A stretch of DNA of 64,000 nucleotides from Rhynchospora pubera (GCA_028095005.1 CM051459.1:130241657-130305656), one strand, 5' to 3'; numbered from the stretch's first letter, positions 23,457 to 35,169 are shown. Translations and numbers: made by a program. Notes: generated from the sequence alone by a model not told the origin.

Positions 23457-23685
23457 TGAAGAAAATATGGAGTATTTGTATTTTGTATTTTATCAGAATA
23501 TTTCTCAATATTTCTATATTCTTTAATTAATTACAAAAGGAGGCAGAAGAGTATTTATAGAGGCACACAATTGTACCGTTACTCTTCTCTATTTTACCGT
23601 TACAATTTCTAACGTTCTATTGTACCGTTATCTACTTTTTCTATTATTTACATTTCTACCCTTAATTTATTTATTATTTTCAACA
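23457..23685 (-). repeat. Copia 5' LTR
   Basis: 229 bp, TG...CA ends, identical to the 3' LTR by eye. The plus-strand left edge abuts the primer-binding site and the right edge abuts target duplication TGGAT. Confidence 0.97.
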
Positions 23686-23737
23686 TGGATACTTAAAATA
23701 ATAAATAAATAAGTATGATTACTTGAGCCAACGACCA

Positions 23738-23961
23738 AGCCAAAAAGACTGTTTATCATTGGTGCCACCAATAGCCCAGACATCATTGATCCAGCAGTTC
23801 TCAGGCCTGGTAGGCTTGACCAGCTAACATACATCATGTTGCTAAAGATGTCGATCTTTAGGCACTTGCCAAATACATCCAAGTCTAGCTTCAGTGGTGC
23901 TGATATCGCTGAAATTTGCCAGCATGCTTGCAAGTATGCTATCTGAGAAAATATCGAGAAG
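23738..23961 (+). pseudogene. CDC48/p97-like AAA ATPase fragment, decayed
   Basis: The plus strand encodes FIIGATNSPDIIDPAVLRPG followed by RLDQLTYI, and then, after a deletion and frame change, VAKDVDL, a stop, ALAKYIQ and, in a further phase, FSGADIAEICQHACKYAI and ENIEK before a GT donor-like site at 23962. These are the sensor and arginine-finger region of the second AAA domain of CDC48, the ubiquitin-dependent segregase. The deletion removes the segment that normally joins RLDQL to the FSGADI helix. Frameshifts and stops make it a fragment only. It lies 50 bp right of the copia element. Confidence 0.8.
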
Positions 23962-24458
23962 GTAACTCAATTTATATACAACTACTTTGTTAGTTCACTA
24001 ACTAAATAAATTAGCAGTGTCTTCGTAATCATGACTTTCATTTTGAAGAACAAATTCTTGAATTCTTTGCATTTTTCTTATAAGCAGCAAACATGTATTT
24101 GACACAACTGCTTAAATTTTGTTTTATTCTGTAATTTCACGTATAAAGACGTGGCCACAAAGTTTCTTTCAAAAACAATTTATGCTTATTTGCTCCAGTA
24201 TGAAAACATTATTTATTCTATTTAGAATTGTACATAAATATTTTATGTTTCTTTGCATCTTTTTTATCAGTAATATTATATAATTGTCTTGTGTGTTTCA
24301 GTTGTGGGTAATGCTGAATCATACCCTGCTTTAAAGATCCTCAAAACATGCCTTTTATTGGTGCATGTACCATAATTACAAATAAATGGCTATTTAAAAA
24401 TATTTTTTTCCAATTAATTGGTAGATATTTTGCCTTTGTCTATTAAAAGGAAGCACAG

Positions 24459-24581
24459 GTTCCTCGGATTGTAGAGCTTCAAAATTTATTTGGCACTGGA
24501 GTCATTTGGGATGAAATTCTCGACAAAGAAACAGTTATTATAGAAATTCAGTTACTACAACTGAGCTTACAAACTAATAAG
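24459..24581 (+). pseudogene. Exon-like fragment of an unidentified gene
   Basis: An open 41-codon stretch bounded by AGCACAG| and |GTATCA. It reads VPRIVELQNLFGTGVIWDEI, then LDKETVIIEIQ, then LLQLSLQTNK. Phase is 0 at both ends and it has no stop, so it looks like a real internal exon. I do not recognise the family. No neighbouring exon joins it convincingly. Confidence 0.4.
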
Positions 24582-25945
24582 GTATCATATTTTTTTTTTA
24601 TTAAACAATGATATTTTGTTGTTTTACGACAACATCTAATGTGAAACAGATGCAATTGCAAAACAATTATAACTATTTGAAGGGTTCTATAGCAAAATGA
24701 AGTCACTAAGTTTGCATAAAACTAATTAAAGCTTAAAATTATGTTTTTTTTTTCTGGTTCTAATGTTAGTGTTCAATTTGTAGAAGATTGAATTTATAAG
24801 TTCTTCATCTCATTTTTAACAATCTATGAGTTATTACATCTAATTTTTTATTTAGTTGTTGGGGGTATAATATGCAAATTTTAAAATTTCGTTGTTGGGG
24901 GTATAATTTGCAAATTTTAAAATGATGTTGCAGGCTTAGTTAAGGGTCTAGGCATTAGAATTATAGAAGGCATGGCAGAGTACGAGGAGACGCAATAGCA
25001 CAGCAAATACAAACAAATAAAATAAGGCATACAAAGATTATTGTTAGATTCTTTAGGAATTAACAAGTCATTTTAAATTATAGATTGTTTTCCAAATCGA
25101 GTGAGATATTTTCATGTACCAGTGATCAATTGCTTATATCCTTCCTTATTTGATACCAATTGTTACCTTACATGCGTCCCTGTTGAGGTCGAATAGCTCG
25201 AGATAATATTATAATGTTTATTTTATTTGTGCGTCCTGGTAAAGTAGTAGTTGTCATGTAATAATGCTGACTTTTAAGTAATCTAATTTATAAAAAAAAT
25301 TATTTTTATTAGGCTTCTAATTCTTTAATTCATTCCTATATAAGTTTAGTATATATCCTTATTGCAGATGAATCATTCCTTTTATTTCTCCTCTTTAATG
25401 TGTGTGATTTCTGAATTAAAAGAAAGGGAAAAAAAGGAGGCCGAAATTAAATTTGTGTTTAGATTTGTAGCTGCTTTTAAGTTAATTTCTCGGTGAGTAA
25501 GAAATTGATAGTAAAAGTGCTGAGCACAATATGTTACACCGACAAATATTTGCATTCAATATTTGTAGCTGTTTTGAATTGGTGAATATTGTTGCTACCT
25601 TTAGTGTCAATCATGATAGCACTGATCTTAAATATTGAAAATGGAAAACATATCAATGTCAAATAAAATTTTCACATATTAAAAAACAAATTTGCCTAAC
25701 CTGATCAATCTCAACCCTTTTTATCAACCCCGTCAGACCTGACCTTTCTATCAAACCCGTCAAGTCTGATCCTTTGAAATCTAACCTGGTCATTTTGCCT
25801 TTCACTAGGCAAGTCTAGTTGTTAAACTCATACCCAAATACACGCTAAAAATTATAGGTGGTTGTCATATCAGATCCCATTCGACAAGAAAGCATGGTGA
25901 TTGATGCATGTAATAATCAGTGCATTCTTCAAGATTATGATCTTT

Positions 25946-27897
25946 GGCTCCGTTTAGATAAGGTGTAGGAAGAAAGAAAGAAGGGAAGAAGTGGGAAGAA
26001 GTATTGGAAAGTGTGTAACTTTGTGAAGAGTTTGAATTGTTTATGTTGGGGCAATTGGATTTATGCCACCTCAAACTTTAAAATTAGAAAAATGCCACTC
26101 TAAACTTAGTTCTTAGAAAAATGTCACTCCAAATCAATTATATTCAGAAATTTGACACTATTTTACAATTGCTATACATTCTGAAAATAAAAATAATATA
26201 ATTTGAGATGTATTTTAATATTTCCCAATATGTCCTCCCTCCTTTCTTCTTGCTCTCTAAGTCCCCTACAAGCGAACTGTTAGTCTCTTTCCATACCTTG
26301 CCCTGGAGCAAGACCCGATCCCACAAATGGCACTAGCATCCATCCACGTTTGCCTTCTCCTCTCCTTCACCTCCGCCTCTTTCCTCTGTGTCCGACTCTT
26401 CCTTCCTCCTTTTCCTTCGCCTTCCTTTCCTTCACCTCTCTTTTTTGATCTGATTGATTCTGGTCATCGCAACTTGTGCGACTAGGCTCAATAACATCAT
26501 GGTAGTATAGAGAATACAATTTTGGAGTTGGTTGCTGTTGCGCAAGGCTCCATTGGTGGGAGGACGACTAGGTTGGTACGACATGAAAGTGGGTTGGTAC
26601 TTATGGCATGCATCTTGAAAAATTAGATTGGTACACCGACAAGTGTTTTGGCATTGGGGTGGTTAAGAGAAAGCGTTCAAGTTGTCAATTTGTCTTATTA
26701 ATTGCTAATTTGGTGGGACTGCCTCTTGACTGATATTGTGGTTCATGGGTTTAGTACCAGTACCATACTTAAAATGGTGATGATGGGATTTGCATTGAAC
26801 GAGTTTTTTTTTTTAGACTCAACAAACACTATATTAAAATCACAAACCATGTCTATCGTATTCAATTAAGTACAACACAACATGTAATGAAACAATCAAG
26901 ATCATAGTATTGTCGGTTTAATTGAACTACTTATATCAAAATGAATTTATCTCAAACATATTATGCTGCCAACCGTGCTCAATTAAGCAACAAAGAGATC
27001 AAATTCCAATTAAACACGACTTCAAATTTTGACTAGCTACACTAAATTTTTATGTTTGCTCCTTGCTTTCTTACAACTATATCAAGACAATTATAAGTTA
27101 CAATTTGATGTTTAAGTTAGTAGAAATGCATATATCCACCGATTGACCATAAGAAGCTAATTTCGGGTGTGTTTGGTATCATGTTAGAATAAGCCTTATT
27201 CCGAATAAGACTTATTCGGGATGAAACCAAACGCGTCCGGAATTTATGAATGACCTCTGATATCGATAACAAAGGATTTCATGCTACTCTTCAAACATTT
27301 CTTGCGGCCTATCTGACTGGGTACTTCTCCTCCCCTTCAATCATCTTTCCTTGAGGAGGACCGCCTGCAGAAGAAACCGTGACGGCGGCGGTGGATAGGT
27401 CGTCACTGACAAAACAACAAAAAAATACACGAGAGAAGAGGCATGGGAATAAGGCAAGAGGATATGCGAAAGAGAAAGGGAGGAGGATGGGAATAGTTGG
27501 CCGCAGAGGAAAGAGGCAAAGATGAAAAAGAGGATAAGGTGAGCTAGATGGAGGCTAACGCCATTTGTGGGAATGGGTCTTGCTCCACAGTAAGGTACCA
27601 GAGTGAGAAGAAACAGACGAAGGGTTCGCTTGCAGGGGACTTAAAAAGGAAGGAGGGTATGGTGGGAAATATTGAAATACATCTCAAATTATATTATTTT
27701 TATTTTCAGAATGTATAGTAATTGTATAACAGTGGAAAATTTCTAAGTATAATTGATTTGGGGTGGCATTTTTCGAAGAGCTAAGTTTAGGGTGGTATTT
27801 TTCTAATTTTGAAATTTTGGAGTGGCATGAATCTAATTTTCCCTTATAATAAATTTATTTTCTTATTCCTTCTTTCCAAATGGAATCCAAACGGAGC
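25946..27897. mobile_element. Tourist-like MITE split by a MULE-like element
   Basis: The left half (25946-26046) starts GGCTCCGTTTAGAT and contains the family core GGAAAGTGTGTAACTTTGTG. The right half (27844-27897) ends ATCCAAACGGAGC. Joined, they make one MITE of normal length. The insertion point lies in the TTTATAATAAATTTA segment that is continuous in other copies. Confidence 0.75.
26049..27843. mobile_element. MULE-like element with about 240-bp TIRs, non-autonomous
   Basis: The left end (GGGCAATTGGATTTATGCC) and the complement of the right end (GGGAAAATTAGATTCATGCC) stay similar for at least 190 bp, up to CTCCCTCCTTTC, and again at AAGTCCCC[T]ACAAGCGAAC. Long TIRs are typical of Mutator-like elements. 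The 1.3-kb interior has no MURA-type frame. The flanks TTATGTTG and TTATAATA could be an eroded target duplication, but the match is poor. A fragment of another TIR family (GGGTGTGTTTGG...) lies inside at about 27170-27240. Confidence 0.7.
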
Positions 27898-28323
27898 TTT
27901 TAAGAATAGTTTAGTATCCAAAAGTTATAATAAATTTGAACTCCAATGTAGTTATTTTTATTTAAATTTTACTATTTTTTAAGTTATTAAGTTTAGTCAT
28001 TAATGATTTTTAAGGCAAAAAGCCATTTTGTATTTAAGAAGAAGATGTCATCTTTTTCCTTAGACTATTTGATATATTGGAATTCGAAGTGTATGTTGTT
28101 GTTTTTGTTATTTAATCATTTCTTGTTATATTAGTAAATAGAATATTCGTTCGGTAGAACACGGGCTCATATCTCGAGGCATTGTGTCGTAAAGTGCTAT
28201 TAGAGCGAAATTCGACAACCACCTCCGTTTATCTTCGACAAACAACCTCCTCCATCTATCACTGACAAACGACAACCACCTTCATCAATCTCGGTGAGCA
28301 CATCCACATGTCCAACATTCACC

Positions 28324-29106
28324 ATGGATCCAAACATTGCAGCATTTTATCGGAAATTTGCCCGTGAAAAAGTCCGAGAACAAGCACAATAAACTCAACA
28401 AAGCATACATGTGCTTGCTGATCTTTTAGAACACCTTGCCATACCGCAACCTCCACTTGACTCACCATCTCAAAATTACCTTGAAAATTTAAACCAAAGT
28501 CGAGACTGCCAAAAGAGTCATGATCATTCAAGCCTCATTGATTTTTCTTATCACTAAAATTAACACCTCATCTCTCGTGAAAATATTGCTCCACTAAGTC
28601 ACTTTAAGTAGAATAACAACTATTGTTCAAGTGTGCAAAGCTTCGGGACCGAACGTGTCATCAATGGTAGCAAGATTTTAGTGATTTGTGATGAAGAGAC
28701 TCAACATCAGTCTTACTCCAACTTAGTCCTTGTTTTCAAACCGATGACATAAAGGACGAAGAGTATTATGATGATGAAGATAGTTTCACTATCAGGTGAA
28801 CTAGAAACAAAATCAGAGTCTTTTGATGATGTTATTATTTTTGAAAAAGAATTTGTTGGTGATTTGCTAATGTCCTTGCCATCTTTTTATGATCCAACTG
28901 AAACCTCAACCTTGAAGAATGGTGTTACATCGACAATTCCAATGTTCAAAACTGATATTTTGCGCAATGTCACCTTGAGGTCATATTACAATGATACATT
29001 CTTGCAGTCGGGTTTTATTCCACTAAAAAAAGGTATTTCACATTCTTCAATAGTTGTAGTACTCGATTTTTTGTGTGTGAATGGTGAGACGAAAAATCAT
29101 TTTTAA
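28324..29106 (+). pseudogene. Decayed open frame inside the non-autonomous LTR element
   Basis: ATG at 28324 begins MDPNIAAFYRKFAREKVREQ but soon meets a stop. Further stop-broken coding-like stretches lead to an open 112-codon frame at 28768-29106 (EFVGDLLMSLPSFYDPTE in its middle). The composition is coding-like, acidic in places, and has no protease, integrase or RT motif. It may be the relic of a gag-like or unique frame of the host element. I assign no function. Confidence 0.35.
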
Positions 29107-29382
29107 GATTATTTGTTTACGGTTCGCACAATTCTATTCTTGTTCCTTTTGTGTTGAAATTAAAAATGAGAATGACAATGGAACATGTTATTTCTTTTAG
29201 ACGAGATAAAGATGATATTTGAGGAAATACAACGGAAAGTCGTTTGTCTGATTTAATTGTAATATTGGCATCATATTAAAATTTGTTTGGAGAATTTACG
29301 GAACACTTCTTATTGCAATCATAATGACACTTGTTATGAAATTGTGTTCTTTAAAAGAGATGTATAAAGATACAAAGACTAC

Positions 29383-29602
29383 GGGTGTGTTTGGAAGTGG
29401 AGTGAATAAGAACGAATAAGTTTTTCTCTCTCCTCTCTCTTTTTATTCTGAATAAGGATCTAATTCCACCATATAGGTGGAATTGGTATAAGAGATTGAA
29501 TAAGTTCTTATTCGGAATAAGATTTATTCAAAACGCGTTTGGTTTCATCCCGAATAAGTCTTATTCGGAATAAGACTTATTCAACCTTTGTCAAACACAC
29601 AC
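29383..29602. mobile_element. Foldback MITE, GGGTGTGTTTGG family
   Basis: 220 bp with ends GGGTGTGTTTGGAAG and TTGTCAAACACACAC. The interior repeats GAATAAGTCTTATTCGGAATAAG-like palindromes (each part under 20 bp). It shares termini with the large AT-rich element at 11875-13098. Confidence 0.65.
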
Positions 29603-29911
29603 GTAGGTGTGTTTGAGAACAAGACAAGCTTCAAAGAACTCGGGGAGCATGGCGCCTTGGCGAGTCTAGTTATTAAACTCATACCCAAATACACCGTGAA
29701 AACTATAGGTGGCTATCATATCAGATCCCATTCAACAAGAAAGCACAGTGATTGATGCACGTAATAATTAGCGTAGTCTTCAAGATGACGGTTTTTAAAA
29801 ATGATTTGGTCTTCAAGAGTTATAATGAGTTTGGTTTCAATGTAGTTATTGTTATTTAAGTTTTACTATTTCTTAAGTTATTAAGTTTAGTCATTAATGT
29901 TTTGATTTCTA

Positions 29912-30072
29912 GGCTCCGTTTGGATAGGTGTGGGAAGAAAGGAAGAAGGGAAGAAATAGGAAGAAGTATTGAAAAGTGTGTAACTTTGTGAAGAGTTTGA
30001 ATTGTTTATAATTTTTTTTCTTCCCTTTTTTTTTCTTCTTCTTCTTCTTCTTCTTCTTGCATCCAAACGGAG
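29912..30072. mobile_element. Tourist-like MITE in the right LTR
   Basis: TIRs GGCTCCGTTTGGAT and ATCCAAACGGAG. The core GAAAAGTGTGTAACTTTGTG is present, with a CTT microsatellite near the right end. It sits at a different position in the LTR sequence than the MITE in the left LTR, so the two insertions were independent. Confidence 0.75.
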
Positions 30073-30749
30073 TAAGATAAGAAGTCATTTGGTATTTAAG
30101 AAGAAGAAGACCTTAGATTGTTTGATATATGAAAAATCTTAAATTTATTACATCATTAAATCGAATATTTATTACATCATTAAATCTTAAGTTTATTACA
30201 TCATTAAGTTTATATGAAAAATCTTAAGTTTATTCGATCGTTTTTTATTACATCATTAAATCGAATATTTATTTTGTAGAACATGGGACCTATATATCTC
30301 GGGAAGTCGGGTCACCAGAAAGATGGAAAAAGATGCCTTATTCCTTCTATCACTTATTTGTAGGAAGAAAAAGGAAGAGATAAATATGTTTATTGTATGA
30401 TTTATTTTTTGTTTGGTTGTGCACTCTTCTCTCTTCTTTATTTTTTTATTTTTGGATAACTAATTTTTGAACAACTAAACACACTCTAGAGCACAACCCA
30501 TTCTCTTTGTTCATACTTTGTAATCGAATTTGTTACACAAGGAATGCCGATTTATGAATTCCATTATTTACGGTGCCAAAAATCGGAATTGATTAGCATA
30601 TTCCAAAAATTAATACAAACACTTTTTTTTTTTACTAAAATACTTCTAATCAATTGAGAGTATTGTTGAGAATAATAGTGTATTGTAAATATTTTCAATT
30701 CATTAAGAGTATTTTAGTTTAAAAGGGAGTGTTGAATCAATTTTAGTAG

Positions 30750-33653
30750 TGTGCAAATTAATTCCCGTCAAAAAGTACAAGAAACAAAAGCAGTTACTGA
30801 TCGGTGCTGAGGGTATTGGTCAAATTAATTCCTTGAAAATCGATACTAATTCGTTTGCAGCACAGTTTAAGGGTCGAATCTCGGGGACGGACTATTCTTT
30901 TTCTAGGTTCAATCAATTCAGATTAAATTAAATTCTAGAGTTAAATAAACAATTCAGGTTTCAAACAGGTCTAAAAAAAGAAATTAAGTCGCAGAATTAA
31001 AGTTCTAATTGTCAAGAAAATTCAAGTATTTAAAATGTAACTCAATTAACGAACGATTAGGGGTTCGGGTTGCCCAACTTTTCTTGTCTGTCAAGACTGG
31101 GGCGGATCGTTCCATCTCTGGAACGGACTGTCCTGGCCCTGTCAGATGGCTGGAACATGCCGTTCTAGGCCAGGACGCCCCCTCTCGGGCGGTCCGTCCT
31201 AGCCTTGGAACGGTCTGTTCCAATCATCTGATGTTTGTTTTATCATCCTACTTGATTATTTGCTAAGTGTTTTTGCGTGGATTAAATCAAACCAAACCTA
31301 CAGACTTGCGCTCTAACTCGTCAAATTGCGGGACTTTGTTTGATAAGTCCTAAAAACTCCTAAATTTCAACTCTCGTTTCTTGGTTTAGGTGTTCTCAAT
31401 TGATTTCTGGGTCTTGGTAAACTCTCAATCTCTCGATTTATTGAGTAAAACTCCAATTGCTTAAAGTCTGGTTAAATCCTTTCGGATATCGCCTACCTAA
31501 TTGATCTAAGTGTTTACTTGTTATTGCAGATTGACTTTACTTTGACAATTAAACTAGTCCTTTGTTTAACGCAATAATAAGATCCTACAGTAGCAATTTG
31601 CAACAAAATGATAGAATAAAATTTTAGAAACCATAAACGCAACTTAACTTAGCAATTAAGCAAAGAGCACAGTTCTTGTGCCACAAGTTTTTGGTGCCAC
31701 AAATGCCACAAATCCTCTTTTTCATTAATATTTCAAAATTTAAAAATTTAATTTTCGAATCCAAACCGTTGATGTTGTACAATTTTACAAGTGATGCATT
31801 TCTATATAATTTTTATAAATTTTGGAGTTTATTTGATATTTGATCAAGAGGCCAAAAAATGAACGAATCTTGTTAATTATAACAGATTAATTTTAATACG
31901 TTAGCCTCTGGATCGAATATCAAATAAACTCCAAAATTTATAAAAATGCATCACTCGTAAAATTGTATAAGATCAACAGTTTGGATTCGAAAATTAAATT
32001 TTAAATTTTTAAAATATTAATGAAAAAGAGAAGTTATGGCATTTGTGGCTCCAAAAACTTGCGGCACTAGAACCTTGCTCTTAAGCAAATATTCAAACAA
32101 AACAAACAACTAAAGAAAAGTTATCGAACCATAGGCCCTAAACTAAACTACTCCATGCAAGAAAAAGCAGGTTTCATCATACAAAAACACAAAGAAAAAG
32201 GAAAAACCAAGTTACAACAGATTGTGCTCGAAAATCTCTAACTTCTGCACTCTGTCCTGTCTAAGGCGGCCCGTCCTGATCTTGGGGCGGTGCGTCTCAA
32301 GCTGGTGGCTGGCCGTCTCGACAGGATGATCTTCTTTGCTACTTTCTGGCTTGAAAATTAAGGTTTTTCGAACTCCCCCTGAATTGAAGTCAGGACAGAG
32401 CTTTTATAGGCATCATAGGCGATTCCAAAACATGGCATTGTGGCTCAGGAAGGCGGTGGAACTGAAGAAACCACCTCACCAAATCAGGCGCTCTATTCTT
32501 AGAAGTCTCGAAATAGCTGTCTAGCCTGATTGTAGACTGGGACGGCCTGGTCTGGATCTAGGGCGGCCCGTCCTAGTAAGGTCTGGATCTGGATCACCTC
32601 TGCCTATGTTTGCACTGAGTTGGGACGGCCCGTCATGAGGTTGGGACGGACCGTTCCAACTTGCTCGATTTGCACAACTTGGTCGATTTTCTCTATTATT
32701 CACGCCAAAATGCAATGAACCTGTATAAAAAATTTGTCGGGCTACAGCTGAACTTTCCTACATCTAACATTAGCACAATTTTAATAAAAATGAGTAAAAT
32801 CACAAGTATTTGAACGAAATTTGGGGCTTATTCTGGCTGAAAATCAAGTACGGAAACCGTACATCAAAATCCCCCAAGCTTGAACATTGTTTGTCCCTAA
32901 GCAAAACTCTAGACTTAGGCCTGAATTAGACCCTAATTGAGTTCAATTATCTGTGTACTTAACCATTTCTAGGGATCCTTTTAGTTAAACTTAGCTGATT
33001 GTGACTTTAAGTTACAAGGGCATATTCGTCAAAAGATTTTTCATTAAGACCAAATCGTTTTTGCTTTTGAGTGACTTAACTTTTTCTGAAATCAAACCAA
33101 AGACCCTCACATCACACTGACTCTGTTTCATTTCACTAAGCATTAGATCAGTTAATTCTTCAAAGTTTTCATTCAGTTAGAAATCGAATAGAAACGGGAT
33201 CGAGCCTGCTTAACTCAAATAATTCAGAATAACTCCAAGTTGTTTTGCACAGACTTACAAAACTTTAAACCATAAATTTAAAGAACTTAAAAAGAAAATT
33301 TATATATAAGATACAATTCTCCCGGGGCGAGGAGGTCTTTCCCGAGGCGGAAAAGTCGGCCAGATAAGAGCGGATTTTTAGAGGATTTTTCCTCTTTATT
33401 ACTTCCTCTTTTTTTTATATATACCATGAATCTCTTTCTGTTTCTTTCCCATGGTTTATGGAATTCTTTTAATCCGCAAGTACCTATAGCCTCATACAGT
33501 GTCCACGGCACTGCACCACTTTGCCGGGCTACGGTTGAACTTTCCTACATCTAACATTAGCACAATTTAAAGAAAAATGAGTAAAAACACAAATATTTGA
33601 ACGAAATTTGGGACTTATTATGGCTGAAAATCAAGTACGGAAACCGTACATCA
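30750..33653 (-). mobile_element. Deleted LTR-retrotransposon remnant (Ty3-type PPT)
   Basis: On the minus strand the sequence TGATGTACGGTTTCCGTAC starts two direct repeats of about 132 bp, at 33653-33522 and 32866-32735. Immediately before the second copy lies a purine-rich AAGCTTGGGGGATTT, preceded by a GGGACAAACAATG-like stretch, the arrangement seen next to 3' LTRs of many plant Ty3-type elements. So 32866 down to about 30750 is probably the 3' LTR, and 33653-33522 the stump of a 5' LTR fused by deletion to 655 bp of interior. No pol domain survives. The interior of the long LTR has several GGGACGG[A/C]CCGTC-like motifs. The left boundary is uncertain. Confidence 0.6.
31665..32080. mobile_element. 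416-bp MITE with 9-bp target duplication
   Basis: The ends GAGCACAGTTCTTGTGCC and GGCACTAGAACCTTGCTC are imperfect inverted repeats, and the arms remain similar over most of the length (foldback). A perfect 9-bp duplication TTAAGCAAA flanks it (31656-31664 and 32081-32089), pointing to a Mutator-type transposase. It is nested in the long LTR described above. Confidence 0.85.
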
Positions 33654-33659
33654 GTTACT

Positions 33660-35160
33660 TCGGGTGGGACCAATGCAAAAAAATGAGCTGCTGCAATTAA
33701 GCCGGTACATGTAAATGGAAAGTCACAAGCAAGTAAGCAACAGATAGAGTAAGATTTCTCAAAAAAAAAAAAAAAAAAAAAAGATAGAGTAATCGATTGA
33801 TTTGACACAACTCTTAACTAGAAGCAAATTAAATGATTCCAGTTTTCCTCTCCTGTTCCTCGGTAAAAGCCAACGAAAATGCACATAGATGAGAGAAACA
33901 GTAAATTTCTTGACAGTCTGGCAAGGACAGAAGAAAAAGAAAATATTCGACGCAGTGTCAGCCTGTCAGGGTGGATATTAACTTTTGGCTTTCGCAATAT
34001 GCATTTGGTAAGTTTGGTTGGGGATGAACTCATTGATATTTAGGAGCTGAGTTCACTAATTTTGGAGTTAGTGATGGAACTTATTGAAGTTCGAAATTGT
34101 GAAATTTTTGTTTTAATTTAATATTAGAAAATTTTGTTTGGTGTATATTGAGTTTACAGATAAATAAAATAATAATTTATGTATTTTTTAACTAAATTAT
34201 ATTGAATAACAATAATTATTATTATATTATCATTGTAATTGTAATTATCATTAATATTACAATTAATTTACAACTATTTATTTATTATCATTACGGATTA
34301 TGTATTATTTTTTAAACTTAAAAAAGCCCACAGACATTCCTTCAATAAAATGTTTCACAAGTTTAAAACCGAGACACACCCGGTATGCAAAAAGATAAAA
34401 GACTCTAAACAAGCCTACTCCATAGACCCATGTTATAGCACAAAAAAAAAAGGAATCTGTTACAGTTCCATAAACTGGGACTTTCCCAAATATACAAACA
34501 GAAATGAGAGTATGCCCGTACAAATACGAACCTCATCTCATCATGCATGTGAGACTTGTGATCGAGAAGACTCTCGTATCTTAAATACTTATTATCAATT
34601 ATGACAATAAAATATCATATTATTAATTTCAAATATTTAAATAAGATGTATTGTTAACAGATCCTCTTGTTAAATTATACGCTATAAATTACCCCAATTT
34701 AATCCATCCTCACGCCTTTTTTGAAACAAGTAGGTTTTTACCCTACCACTTCTATTAGTAAAAAGGCAGCGCATAAAGTTTCACGGCTCACGAGTAACAA
34801 AGTAATAGCCACCTCTGATCATCAACATAATTTTTTTGCCAATTCAGACTGCCAAGTCGCTACCAGTGTTATACTTTTAGCAAGGGTTACCAAATTAAAA
34901 AAAAAAAACTAACCTTTTGTACTAAAGGATAGTCCTCTCAATTCAAGTAAAAATGTCAAAATCGTTTCGATGGTGACCATATGCAGTGGTAACTTTAGGC
35001 CACGGTATCAGTCTTTCAACAGAGCCTTAAAAAGGCATGCTTTCACATGCAATATTAAAGTGTCCAACAATTATGACATCCACTGATCCACCTATACATT
35101 TGTAAATCTCACCCCTCCTCCAAAAGGGAAAAAATAAAAAAAAATAAAAATAGAAAACCA
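33660..35160. other. Intergenic, no gene seen
   Basis: AT-rich sequence with an A-run at 33763-33781. The open frames on both strands are short and motif-free. The last 100 bp may hold the 3'UTR of the minus-strand MenG gene. Confidence 0.5.
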
Positions 35161-35169
35161 TAAACATCA

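Larger units (their letters stand above)
19019..23685 (-). mobile_element. Young Ty1-copia LTR retrotransposon, coding-defective
   Basis: 4667 bp on the minus strand: 229-bp LTRs at 19019-19247 and 23457-23685, which I find identical base for base, starting TG and ending CA. A perfect 5-bp target duplication TGGAT lies at 19014-19018 and 23686-23690. A primer-binding site complementary to initiator tRNA-Met (TGGTATCAGAGC) adjoins the 5' LTR, and a polypurine tract adjoins the 3' LTR. Domain order is Gag-protease-integrase-RT-RNase H, typical of copia. The coding region has an in-frame stop after the protease, a one-base insertion between integrase and RT, and a changed RT active site. Identical LTRs imply recent insertion. 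Confidence 0.97.
25806..30305 (+). mobile_element. Non-autonomous LTR element with nested insertions
   Basis: Two direct repeats flank a 1.4-kb interior. Left, 25806-28194 (with insertions). Right, 29658-30305. Both begin near GGC[A/G]AGTCTAGTT and share the blocks ATAGGTGG...CATATCAGATCCCATTC and AAGTTATTAAGTTTAGTCAT, ending near ATATCTCGG/A. After the left repeat, TGCTATTAGAGCG resembles a degenerate tRNA-Met primer-binding site. The interior has no protease, integrase or RT motif. The right repeat carries a local expansion of TTATTACATCATTAAATC units. The boundaries are approximate and I could not define a target duplication. That it is an LTR element is inference from repeat order and the PBS-like site. 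Confidence 0.6.

Noticed and set aside
23667..23933. 88-codon minus-strand open frame
   Set aside because: It is the antisense shadow of the CDC48-like fragment, which reads on the plus strand.
31009..31266. Open frames over the GC-rich cluster in the LTR remnant
   Set aside because: Opposite-strand frames of similar length over GC-rich inverted motifs; a composition effect.
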